From contig JAUSIO010000053.1 of assembly GCA_030647845.1 (NCBI GenBank), positions 1 to 14,639 on the forward strand: DNA of 14,639 nucleotides. Reading direction: 5' to 3'. The notes under the pieces were generated by a model. That model was not told where the DNA came from and made no database searches. It saw only the letters and a list, made by a program, of their open reading frames with translations. Source of the stretch: a bacterium. GTDB lineage: Bacteria; Patescibacteriota; Minisyncoccia; Phycocordibacterales; SBAW01. A program made the translations under genes and the position numbers. The stretch's first letter is position 1; every line of letters begins with the position of its first letter. This document shows positions 1 through 6,093 of the stretch, piece after piece.

Positions 1-290
1 CAACAAATGTTGGTGTCGCCTGGTCGCGCTTTTGCAAATAGTTCTATGGTATGCGGATTTGGGTCGATGTTCACTCCGTGCCAACCTTTTTTATAGAGTA
101 AATATGTGTTGGAGTAGCGCTTGGGGTGATGCGCGCCAACATCGACATACCGCCCACGTGGCGTATCTGTAAACAACTCCGCGAGCACCCAGTCTTCGCC
201 AAATTGCGCGTAGGTTTTATATCCCAACAGTGAGCGCTTGATGTTGGAAAGCCGGTAGTGCCACGCCGCGGGAATATATTTTTTGAGCAT
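1..290 (-). CDS. FkbM-family methyltransferase, N-terminal part (cut by window edge)
   Basis: Translating the reverse strand from an ATG at 290 gives an open frame of 96 residues that runs off the left edge. It holds an YAQFGED segment, then the glycine motif YVDVGAHHP, then SNTYLLYKKGWHGVNIDPNP. This order is typical of FkbM-type SAM-dependent methyltransferases, where VDVGA binds SAM and the acidic residue of NIDPNP contacts its ribose. Family members O-methylate sugars and other small molecules. It is the last visible gene of a leftward operon, 26 nt after the GT2 stop. No clear Shine-Dalgarno sequence precedes it. GTG at 293 is an alternative start directly next to the ATG. The C-terminal part lies outside the window. 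Confidence 0.8.
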   Translation of the reverse strand, partial: MLKKYIPAAWHYRLSNIKRSLLGYKTYAQFGEDWVLAELFTDTPRGRYVDVGAHHPKRYSNTYLLYKKGWHGVNIDPNPHTIELFAKARPGDTNIC

Positions 291-316
291 CACTTCAAGT
301 ATAGAGCGACGTGCTG

Positions 317-994
317 TCAGCCGCGCAGGCGCAGGATAATGAGATACACAAGCATGCGCCAACCATCACGAAAAGGGTGCAACTTTGATTCACCGAGTCT
401 CGGATGATATGGGATGTGATATTCGGCAAAGCGAACCGACGTGTTGATGACGGCGCGCACTTTTATCTCCTGGGTCAGGGACATTCCCTTGCTCACTTCT
501 GTCTGTTTGAGCGTCAGATGGTCGAGCGCCCGTTTGCGAAATACCCACATACCCGACTGTGCGTCATGTAGAGATAGAAAAAAGAGTACGTTTGTTGCAA
601 GAGTGAGCCCCCAATTGCCGACTTTGCGTACGAGCGGCATAGAACCCTGGTCGTCGAGTGGAAAACGCGAGGCAGATACGAAATCGAGATTGTTCGCAAC
701 GAGAAACTCCGCAATCTCCACTACCTTATAAGCCGGGTACTGGCTGTCGCCGTCGAGAGTCGCAATGATGTCCCCGCGTGCATTGCGGAACCCGCACGCG
801 AGCGCCGGACCGTACCCTTGTTTGGCTTCCGTGACGACTCGAGCACCGGCCTCTCGTGCGATTTCTGCCGTCCTGTCGGTTGAGTTGTTGTCAACAACCA
901 CTATCTCCAGCACGCCTTTTGGCACCGCGCGAACAACGTCCGCGATAGACTTTTCTTCGTTGTAACAGGGTATAACTATCGAGATCGATTCCAT
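317..994 (-). CDS. GT2 glycosyltransferase, DPM1-like (polyprenyl-phosphate sugar synthase type)
   Basis: This 225-residue protein is a GT-A fold family 2 glycosyltransferase. The N-terminus SIVIPCYNEEKSI, the VVDNNSTD segment (residues 34-40) and the metal and nucleotide-sugar binding TLDGDSQYP (DGD at 81-83) are all visible. The C-terminal segment YHPRLGESK matches the substrate loop of dolichyl/undecaprenyl-phosphate sugar synthases. The protein ends soon after that loop, so it lacks the C-terminal membrane anchor of some relatives. It probably moves a sugar from an NDP-sugar to polyprenyl phosphate on the cytoplasmic face of the membrane. The start overlaps the 3' end of the upstream GT-C gene by 19 nt, which indicates translational coupling. 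A weak AGGA sits about 5 nt before the ATG. The GT-C neighbour is a natural user of its lipid-linked product (inference). Confidence 0.88.
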   Translation of the reverse strand: MESISIVIPCYNEEKSIADVVRAVPKGVLEIVVVDNNSTDRTAEIAREAGARVVTEAKQGYGPALACGFRNARGDIIATLDGDSQYPAYKVVEIAEFLVANNLDFVSASRFPLDDQGSMPLVRKVGNWGLTLATNVLFFLSLHDAQSGMWVFRKRALDHLTLKQTEVSKGMSLTQEIKVRAVINTSVRFAEYHIPYHPRLGESKLHPFRDGWRMLVYLIILRLRG

Positions 995-2349
995 AGAGTC
1001 CTACAATACATAAACCCGTATAATGCAAAAGGGATAATAAAAAATTCAACCGGCAATCGGTATCGAGCATTTACGGTAAGACCGATGGTAAGCGTCATGA
1101 GCGCAAAATACAGTACTGTGAAGAATGCGGCCGTCGTAAAGAATGTATAGTGTTGCCGACGCATAGCATGCACCGCACCAACAAAAAAAAGTACCGTTGC
1201 GATTAGCCACGCAACACGCATGACAAGTATCAGAATAGCCGGTGTTGCCGCGTAATAGCCGATAAAACCAAGAAGCTTCATCGGGTCAGAGAGGAGCAGG
1301 AACAGGGCGGGCTTACCCAGTAGTTGGTCGGGGCTGATATGTATGTGCCTGAGAACATCAAACATTCCGTCATGAGTGAAAAAGCTTACTGCAGTGTTGG
1401 CGCACAGGAGTAGGAGCGATACCGGGTGCGCGAGCAAAATAGGAATGGCTTCGCGAACATATTGGGCATTAAGATCGATAGTCGCTTCGTTAGGACCCTT
1501 CACTCCGTTCGCCGTCCAGCTCGCAAATTCCTGTTGAAAAGACGTTCCATGCTCGATTGCTAACATAGATGGTATAAGTACCGTGTAGAGCGTGACACCT
1601 TCTTCGGAGGTGATGCCTATGGAGCGAAATTCATGATAGTTGCGATAGAGCCACGGGCTCAGCACCAAAAGAAACACGACGACGAACGTGATGGCGGCGG
1701 TTATTCTTTTTTTTGTGAGCTCTTTTCTAAAGTGCAGCAAAAAAAGCGAAACGAGTAGCAACGGTAGATACATCGACACTACTTTGGTCAACGTAGCGAC
1801 GCCGAGAAGAACAGCCGCGAGTATGCCGTGCCGCCAACCCTCCAGCTGTATGTATTTGAATATATAGTAGATTGAGAGTGAGAATAAAAAGATAAATACT
1901 GTTTCACTGTAAAAGAGCGTGGAATAGAGGATGGACACGGGCTCGACAGCGAGCAATACGCCAGTCCCGACAATGACTGCTCGTTCCTCGAACATGAACC
2001 GCGCGATTCGCATCGCGATTATGGGTATTATACTTCCCATAATCAACAGTAACCATATAGTCAACCAATAATTTCCAAAGATGCTATAGGTCAACGCCAA
2101 AAAATACGGTTGTATAGGAGGTCGAAAGGAATTGAGTGTGTGTGACGACACGTCGCCACCTGAAAAACCATTACCGTGGATGATATTCTGACTTATCACA
2201 TAGTATCCATCGGCGCCTTGCACTGCCTCGATGATATCGCCTTGATACGCTTGTACACTCAGACCCAAATACAGACAACGCATGAGTAACGCAAAAATAA
2301 AAATGCCTATTTCTATCTTATGATTTCGAAAAAACGCCAAAAACAACAT
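976..2349 (-). CDS. GT-C membrane glycosyltransferase (PMT/ArnT-like, GT39/GT83-type)
   Basis: This 457-residue protein is strongly hydrophobic, with about ten predicted transmembrane stretches. The first follows a short basic N-terminus (FFRNHK). The first extracytoplasmic loop carries an Asp in GADGYY (D47), where GT-C enzymes keep their catalytic acidic residue. RPPIQPYFLA follows at about 76-85, matching the R-P-x-P-x-FLA element that opens the second helix in PMT_2-type proteins. Family members move sugars from polyprenyl-phosphate donors onto lipid, glycan or protein acceptors outside the membrane. The gene starts 12 nt after the upstream methyltransferase stop and overlaps the next gene by 19 nt, so it is clearly in an operon. 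No Shine-Dalgarno sequence is visible. The acceptor cannot be named from sequence. Confidence 0.82.
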   Translation of the reverse strand: MLFLAFFRNHKIEIGIFIFALLMRCLYLGLSVQAYQGDIIEAVQGADGYYVISQNIIHGNGFSGGDVSSHTLNSFRPPIQPYFLALTYSIFGNYWLTIWLLLIMGSIIPIIAMRIARFMFEERAVIVGTGVLLAVEPVSILYSTLFYSETVFIFLFSLSIYYIFKYIQLEGWRHGILAAVLLGVATLTKVVSMYLPLLLVSLFLLHFRKELTKKRITAAITFVVVFLLVLSPWLYRNYHEFRSIGITSEEGVTLYTVLIPSMLAIEHGTSFQQEFASWTANGVKGPNEATIDLNAQYVREAIPILLAHPVSLLLLCANTAVSFFTHDGMFDVLRHIHISPDQLLGKPALFLLLSDPMKLLGFIGYYAATPAILILVMRVAWLIATVLFFVGAVHAMRRQHYTFFTTAAFFTVLYFALMTLTIGLTVNARYRLPVEFFIIPFALYGFMYCRTLWNRSR

Positions 2350-2361
2350 GGTGGTTTTATT

Positions 2362-3072
2362 CTATAGTCTTTTTCTCGCGACCGCCACAAGGTTTTTCCC
2401 TATCGGGGGAGACATCAGGGATTCTATCCTACCCATAACCGGCACGACTGTCGAGTCATACCATGCGGCCGTATTGCCACCCAAACGCTGCTTCAGTACT
2501 CTCATGAACAAAAACCACGGTATGACGCCAGCAATATCAAAATAGTGCAATTTGAGTACCTCAAACCCAGTTTTTTCAAGGAGGTTTTTCATTGGCTCTT
2601 TGTAATACCTACGTTTGTGACCAACCGAACGGTCATGTTCGCCGAAAAGCCATTGAAGAGCTGGTACAAAGATGCATACTATCCCGCCATCTTTCAACGA
2701 TTCATATACATGTCGGAGTTCCTTCTCATCATCCGCAATATGTTCCAACACGTTGACGTACAGAACGGAGTCAAAATGTCCGTGGTGTTGTGCACTAATA
2801 GTAGTAAAGGACTCATGTCGGCATGTCACACGTGCATCACCACGAAACCGCTCTAGGAGGAGCGGATACATTTCTCGCGAAGGTTCGACGGCTACAAGTT
2901 CCTCAGTTGGATATTGTAGGAGAAGGGCGGAAAAAGTACCCGAACCTGCACCAACTTCTGCAACTTTTTTCCCGAGATATGGAGCAAACTCCCGCAAGAT
3001 CCAAGCGTGATAATTCGGGGCGAGGGACATTGCTTCTAAATCCCTTCCTTCATATTGAAAGTCTTCTACCAT
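2362..3072 (-). CDS. Class I SAM-dependent methyltransferase
   Basis: This 236-residue protein has SAM motif I as EVGAGSGTFS (39-48), the acidic residue after beta 2 in AVEPS (E63), and the post-motif YVNVLEHI (105-112). The later segment DRSVGHKRRYY (147-157) is characteristic of a Methyltransf_11/12-type subfamily common in glycan clusters. The substrate is unknown; sugar or lipid-linked glycan methylation is an inference from context. It is the first gene of the leftward operon. Its ATG at 3072 lies only 6 nt downstream of a -10-like hexamer, so the transcript may be leaderless. No Shine-Dalgarno sequence is present. Confidence 0.85.
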   Translation of the reverse strand: MVEDFQYEGRDLEAMSLAPNYHAWILREFAPYLGKKVAEVGAGSGTFSALLLQYPTEELVAVEPSREMYPLLLERFRGDARVTCRHESFTTISAQHHGHFDSVLYVNVLEHIADDEKELRHVYESLKDGGIVCIFVPALQWLFGEHDRSVGHKRRYYKEPMKNLLEKTGFEVLKLHYFDIAGVIPWFLFMRVLKQRLGGNTAAWYDSTVVPVMGRIESLMSPPIGKNLVAVARKRL

Positions 3073-3078
3073 AGAACA

Positions 3079-3106
3079 ATCCTACGCTGTGATAGAATGT
3101 TCGCAA
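3079..3106 (-). promoter_or_regulatory. Candidate leaderless promoter for the leftward operon
   Basis: On the minus strand, TTGCGA (3106-3101) is followed after 16 nt by TAGGAT (3084-3079). Each hexamer matches the sigma70 consensus at 4 of 6 positions. The predicted transcription start falls on or next to the A of the ATG at 3072, which would give a leaderless mRNA. The hexamers are weak, so confidence is limited. Confidence 0.4.
3090..3098 (+). promoter_or_regulatory. Extended -10 promoter candidate for gtrA-like gene
   Basis: TG-A-TAGAAT on the plus strand is an extended -10 element (TGn plus a 5/6 match to TATAAT). No good -35 is visible, which fits the extended -10 type. Transcription would start near 3105, leaving about 14 nt before the ATG at 3119. 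It is interleaved with the divergent promoter candidate. Confidence 0.4.
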
Positions 3107-3118
3107 GCATACCACACC

Positions 3119-3550
3119 ATGAACTCCGTCATTCCGTTTTGTAAATTGATGCTGAGTTCGCGTCTCGTGCGCACTATCATGGTGGGAGCCGTTGCTGTTG
3201 TCGTACAGACAATAATGTTCGAGACCCTCGGCGTGTATCTGAAGTTATTCGCTCTAAGCACCTCTGCCGTGATTGGTGCGGAAGTCGCAATCCTGACGAA
3301 TTTTTATCTCAACAATCGCTTTTCTTTTCATGATAGACAGCACAACATCTCGCTTTTCTGGCGCCTCCTGCGGTTCCATCTCGTGGTGAGCGGCTCGGTC
3401 TTTTTGCAGTGGCTGTTCGTGTTTACCGCAGAACACGCGACGCAAAACCTCCTGTTTATCCACGGTGCCTACGCGGCTGGCATTATCATTGGATTCTTTT
3501 GGAACTACACATGGTACAAACTCTTCGTTTGGAGGCAACACGATAAATAA
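3119..3550 (+). CDS. GtrA-family small membrane protein
   Basis: This 143-residue protein has four hydrophobic segments. GtrA hallmarks are visible: RTIMVGAVAVVVQ in helix 1, TNFYLNNRFSF after helix 2, a basic RLLRFHL stretch, and the ending GFFWNYTWYKLFVW. GtrA proteins are thought to help flip or deliver polyprenyl-phosphate sugars, typically beside DPM1-like GT2 and GT-C genes, as here. I chose ATG 3119 over the in-frame GTG at 3089 because the GTG lies at the extended -10 element and upstream of the predicted transcript start. The extra ten residues it would add are not membrane-like. The next gene begins 2 nt after its stop. Confidence 0.85.
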   Translation: MNSVIPFCKLMLSSRLVRTIMVGAVAVVVQTIMFETLGVYLKLFALSTSAVIGAEVAILTNFYLNNRFSFHDRQHNISLFWRLLRFHLVVSGSVFLQWLFVFTAEHATQNLLFIHGAYAAGIIIGFFWNYTWYKLFVWRQHDK

Positions 3551-3552
3551 GT

Positions 3553-4749
3553 ATGCTACAGTCAGATATGCAATGCCATCTGTGCCGCCAAAACACCGCC
3601 GTTGAGTTTCTTGATTTAGGTCAACAACCGCTTGCAAACAAATATCCGACACCAGAGCAGTTTGAAACCGAGGATTTTTTCCCGCTTGCGGTGTTGTTTT
3701 GTACCAACTGCAAAAATGTACAGCTGGGTACTGTTGTGTCCCGAGAGCGGATGTTTCAAGATTATTATTATCTCTCTTCGGTAAACGCGGGGCTTGTGCG
3801 GCACTTCGACGCATTTGCAAAAAAACTATCCGGCGCGAAGTTTGTGGTGGATGTCGGCTCAAACGATGGGATTTTGCTTAAGCCGCTCAAAGCGTTGGGT
3901 GTGCGTGCGCTCGGTGTCGACCCGTCTGTGAACGTGGGCAAAATCGCAAACGATGCGGAGCTCGAGACAATTGTTTCTTTTTTTGACTCAAAAACTGCGC
4001 AAAAAATTGTGGCCGAGTACGGCAAGCCAGACACTGTGGTCGCCAGTAGTATCTTTACGCACCTCGAAGATCCTCACGTCTTTATCGAAGCGACAAAAGA
4101 GTTGATGACTGATGACGGCGCATTTATTATAGAGGTGGAGTACATCGGGAACATTATAGAAGGAGTCCAGTTCGAACGATTTTATTTAGACCGGATATTT
4201 TACTACTCGTTTACTTCGCTAAAAAACCTGTTCGAGATGCACGGGATGTATATTGCCGACGTCGAGATGATAGAGCCGCACGGCGGCTCCCTGCGCGTTA
4301 CGGCGCACAATAAAAGTCACGCCGCCACGGTGTCCGCGCGCGTGGCGGAGTTCGTCGCACAAGAAGAACAAACTCTTACGCTCCCAAAATTGGAAGAGTT
4401 TAAACATACGGTAGACACTTATATTGCCGCGTTTCGGGATATTCTGACAACATATAAAAAAAGCGGCGTGCGTGTCGCCGGGTACAGCGCGCCAGCGCGC
4501 GTCTCGACCATCTGCAACTACGGTAAGATTGGTCCGGAGTTAATCGAGTTTATTGTCGATGACAGCCCACTCAAACAAAACCGAACCAGCCCCGGCACGC
4601 ACATCCCCATAGTGTCGAAGGAATATTTAAACACGCACAAAGCAGACCTGTTGGTAGTGTTTGCCTACGAATATTTTGACGACATAAAAAAGAAAACTGG
4701 CGGCGCCTACCGCTACATCATCCCCATCCCCCCACGGGAAGTAGATTGA
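3553..4749 (+). CDS. Sugar C-methyltransferase-like protein (Methyltransf_13 / class I / Methyltransf_14)
   Basis: This 398-residue protein has the three-part layout of NDP-sugar C-methyltransferases such as TylCIII and TcaB9. The N-terminal zinc site is formed by C8, C11, C50 and C53. The SAM domain has VVDVGSNDG (98-106) and D123. The C-terminal domain contains GYSAPARVSTICNYG and later VDDSPLKQNRTSPGTHIPI. These enzymes methylate a carbon next to the keto group of NDP-keto-deoxysugars. The motif that reads Y-H-E-H in TcaB9-like enzymes reads Y211-L-D-R214 here, so the usual Glu-His pair is replaced and C-methylation of a standard substrate is uncertain. The gene follows gtrA by 2 nt, in an operon. 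Its last 40 bp recur as a diverged copy 660 bp downstream. Confidence 0.85.
   Translation: MLQSDMQCHLCRQNTAVEFLDLGQQPLANKYPTPEQFETEDFFPLAVLFCTNCKNVQLGTVVSRERMFQDYYYLSSVNAGLVRHFDAFAKKLSGAKFVVDVGSNDGILLKPLKALGVRALGVDPSVNVGKIANDAELETIVSFFDSKTAQKIVAEYGKPDTVVASSIFTHLEDPHVFIEATKELMTDDGAFIIEVEYIGNIIEGVQFERFYLDRIFYYSFTSLKNLFEMHGMYIADVEMIEPHGGSLRVTAHNKSHAATVSARVAEFVAQEEQTLTLPKLEEFKHTVDTYIAAFRDILTTYKKSGVRVAGYSAPARVSTICNYGKIGPELIEFIVDDSPLKQNRTSPGTHIPIVSKEYLNTHKADLLVVFAYEYFDDIKKKTGGAYRYIIPIPPREVD
4710..4749 (+). repeat. Direct repeat copy A: 3' end of the C-methyltransferase gene
   Basis: This segment encodes RYIIPIPPREVD and the TGA stop. Its relative at 5370-5409 has the same orientation and reading frame. 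Of the first 31 aligned positions 28 match; after that only the codon pattern is kept. The two copies bracket the nuclease-like gene and the tRNA-like sequence. Confidence 0.75.
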
Positions 4750-4793
4750 CAAAGTAAGTTAATTCGAATACACTTTACGGCAGTGAAGTATGT

Positions 4794-4910
4794 TCTCTTG
4801 TGGGGCTGAAACGCAGAAATTTCGGCTCTACTGCGGAACGTTAGTAGACCCCCTCGGGGGCATCCAAAGCGTTACGATGGGGGTTGCCGGTCCCCCGGCT
4901 CCACAAGAGA
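4794..4910 (+). ncRNA. tRNA/tmRNA-like cloverleaf, degenerate, antisense to the nuclease gene 3' end
   Basis: A 15-bp helix (4794-4808 with 4896-4910, two G-U pairs) closes three arms: 4812-4816 with 4831-4835 (5 bp, 14-nt loop); 4837-4842 with 4868-4873, holding an inner CCCC/GGGG hairpin (4849-4852 with 4857-4860); and a T-arm, 4879-4883 with 4891-4895, with a 7-nt loop beginning TT. Linkers are 3, 1 and 5 nt, close to tRNA spacing. The inner seven acceptor pairs (GGGGCTG with CGGCTCC) are followed by A and then CAA, where a tRNA or tmRNA has A and CCA; GGGGCTGA resembles a tmRNA 5' end. The four wobbles are G-U only on the + strand. No normal anticodon arm or tmRNA reading frame is present, so it is not a standard tRNA or tmRNA. 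A 9-bp hairpin (4803-4811 with 4820-4828) competes with the fold. Confidence 0.4.
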
Positions 4911-5335
4911 GTGTATTTGCGAAGATACTTTCTATCTCTTACGCGGAAACCCGTTGCGATTTGTACTTCAGCTTCGGATAAGTTTGCGATTATTTCGACA
5001 GAACAAACATACTCCGAGTCGTTATATTTCCCTACTAGACAGTAGTCCCCTCTTTTACTTTTCATATTCTTGTAAATCTGTTCTGGATACCGGGCGATTT
5101 CGTCGAGACAATCCAGCAAACAAAAGAATTCTCCTGCAGGCTTTTTATCGTATAGATGCTTGAGAGCGCGGGACGTTATATACACAGAAAAAACTCTACC
5201 GCCATCTAAACCAACTTCTACGGCGACAACGTTAGTCAGATTACAAAGCCAAAGTTTCACCTCGGCGACAGGTCCTTTTTCAGGGGTATCTTCTATATAT
5301 TTTCTAAAAAATTCTCGCAATGATTTCTCGGGCAT
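4841..5335 (-). CDS. Small BECR-fold (PBECR-like) nuclease candidate
   Basis: This 164-residue protein is unlike its glycan neighbours. Its core reads ITSRALKHLYDKKP (53-66, H60), then ARYPEQIYKN, then KRGDYCLVGKY, then a beta-rich run ending VQIATGFRVRDRKYLRKY (124-141) and LLW. From memory this order resembles phage Barnase-EndoU-ColicinE5/D-RelE-like (PBECR) nuclease domains, which include RNA-cleaving toxins. Candidate active-site residues are H60, K94, R95, T128 and R131 (inference). The tail from about residue 142 is encoded opposite the tRNA-like fold and looks like non-domain sequence. GAGAG about 6 nt before the ATG can serve as ribosome-binding site. No antitoxin protein gene is adjacent. 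Confidence 0.6.
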   Translation of the reverse strand: MPEKSLREFFRKYIEDTPEKGPVAEVKLWLCNLTNVVAVEVGLDGGRVFSVYITSRALKHLYDKKPAGEFFCLLDCLDEIARYPEQIYKNMKSKRGDYCLVGKYNDSEYVCSVEIIANLSEAEVQIATGFRVRDRKYLRKYTLLWSRGTGNPHRNALDAPEGVY

Positions 5336-5369
5336 AGATTTCTCTCAAGCCTATCAAATCCGCTAGATT

Positions 5370-5409
5370 CCGCTACCTCATCCCCATCCCCCCGCGCGAA
5401 GTGCAGTAG
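5370..5409 (+). pseudogene. Orphan 3' end of a C-methyltransferase homologue (repeat copy B)
   Basis: In the forward frame this reads RYLIPIPPREVQ and TAG, a close variant of the end of the complete methyltransferase (RYIIPIPPREVD). Differences sit mostly at synonymous or conservative positions (Ile to Leu, Asp to Gln), so it is a diverged homologue and not a fresh copy. The frame is open upstream only to a TAG at 5335-5337, and the ~25 upstream residues show only weak resemblance. It could be the displaced original end of the methyltransferase gene, or the last trace of a second tandem gene. Confidence 0.65.
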
Positions 5410-5410
5410 A

Positions 5411-5447
5411 AAAATTAAAAAGAAAAAAGCACGGGTGTTACCGTGCT
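5411..5447 (-). terminator. Intrinsic terminator of the cupin gene
   Basis: On the minus strand AGCACGG, a 6-nt loop and CCGTGCT (5447-5428) are followed by a T-rich run (TTTTTTCTTTTTAATTTT). The cupin stop codon (5440-5438) lies in the hairpin loop, so the terminator overlaps the end of the gene. Confidence 0.85.
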
Positions 5448-5935
5448 GAAGCGTATTTTTGACGAAGCAACTCGAACTCCGCGGCGCTGTAGGTGTCCTC
5501 CGGGTTAAAGGGGTCCGTTTGGAACTCCTCGAAAAGCGCGTGGTCGCTCAAGATGATGAAAGAGTGGAGGACATAGGGCGGAATCGTGCATAAGACCGGC
5601 GCCTCGCCGAGGCCAATCCGGATACGTCCGAAAAGTTCTTGCCCATAGATGTCTTGGAACCAGATATCGACGTCGCCAAGGAGAAACTCGAACACCTCCG
5701 GGTCTTTGTTCGACGTGCGAGGATGGAAGTGATTCCCCACCTCCTCGCTTCTAATCCTCCAGGCGGCCATGCGTCTACCCAAACCCGCCTTCATGTCGGT
5801 CTGAAACAGATGGTTCCATGTCCGAGCGCCCTTCGGGATGTTCGGATTATCGGGTTTGCAACGTTCGTATCTCACTTCCCTGACGCGACCAAACTCACCC
5901 ACTACTGGGGCAAGACGCAGAGCATTTGTCGGCAT
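5438..5935 (-). CDS. Cupin-fold protein (sugar isomerase/epimerase-like)
   Basis: Starting at ATG 5935 this is a 165-residue protein. It carries cupin motif 1 as H69-x-H71 with E80 and G87, matching HxH...E(x)6G, and motif 2 as IPPYVLH with H124. These are the usual metal ligands. Small cupins in glycan clusters include sugar ketoisomerases, epimerases and WxcM-like proteins, but binding-only roles also exist, so the substrate is open. ATG 5935 is preferred over an upstream in-frame ATG (6055) because AGGA sits 8 nt before it and the extra N-terminal stretch looks like translated leader. It is a leftward single-gene unit with its own terminator, set between unrelated genes. Confidence 0.75.
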   Translation of the reverse strand: MPTNALRLAPVVGEFGRVREVRYERCKPDNPNIPKGARTWNHLFQTDMKAGLGRRMAAWRIRSEEVGNHFHPRTSNKDPEVFEFLLGDVDIWFQDIYGQELFGRIRIGLGEAPVLCTIPPYVLHSFIILSDHALFEEFQTDPFNPEDTYSAAEFELLRQKYASAR

Positions 5936-5976
5936 CGTATTTTCCTTTCTCTCAAACTGAGAAGACCTGCCAAAAC

Positions 5977-5995
5977 GATTTAAGCATACTAAATC
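5977..5995. promoter_or_regulatory. Inverted repeat upstream of the cupin gene
   Basis: GATTTA and TAAATC are separated by 7 nt, about 42 nt upstream of the cupin start. Its position and symmetry could suit an operator. No well-placed -35/-10 pair was found around it, so this is only a candidate. Confidence 0.2.
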
Positions 5996-6035
5996 AAAAA
6001 AGTACAGCCCGTAACTATCGCGCGGGAAGTTGCGT

Positions 6036-6076
6036 AAAAAAATTACCCCACGCAATCCGGTTAAGGACGCGTGGGG
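6036..6076 (-). terminator. Intrinsic terminator of the 178-residue protein gene
   Basis: On the minus strand CCCCACGC (6076-6069), a 15-nt loop and GCGTGGGG (6053-6046) are followed by TAATTTTTTT. The perfect 8-bp GC-rich stem and T run lie just downstream of the stop at 6094. Confidence 0.85.
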
Positions 6077-6093
6077 CAGTGGTTGAAAACCCC

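Larger units (their letters stand above)
4750..5369. mobile_element. Putative small nuclease cassette inserted at a gene 3' end
   Basis: The interval between the two copies of the methyltransferase 3' end holds only a leftward BECR-like nuclease gene and an overlapping + strand tRNA-like fold. The offset between copies is exactly 660 bp. No integrase, transposase or terminal inverted repeat is visible. Calling it mobile rests on the flanking repeats and on the unrelated function of the gene inside a glycan operon. Loss of most of a tandem second methyltransferase would give the same repeats. Confidence 0.35.

Noticed and set aside
3089..3118. GTG start for the GtrA-like gene
   Set aside because: The GTG lies at the extended -10 element, upstream of the expected transcript start.
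3254..3862. 202-residue minus-strand reading frame
   Set aside because: It spans the ends of two well-supported plus-strand genes (GtrA and C-methyltransferase) and shows no protein-like pattern.
4790..4981. Complete tmRNA (ssrA) or standard tRNA gene
   Set aside because: The 5' GGGGCTGA and the T-arm/acceptor geometry are suggestive, but the fold is about 105 nt, too short for tmRNA and without a tag frame. The T-loop reads TTGCCGG, the 3' end CAA, and no normal anticodon arm exists.
5936..6055. N-terminal extension of the cupin protein (205 residues)
   Set aside because: The strong AGGA ribosome-binding site sits before the internal ATG at 5935, and the extra sequence resembles an A/T-rich leader with an inverted repeat.
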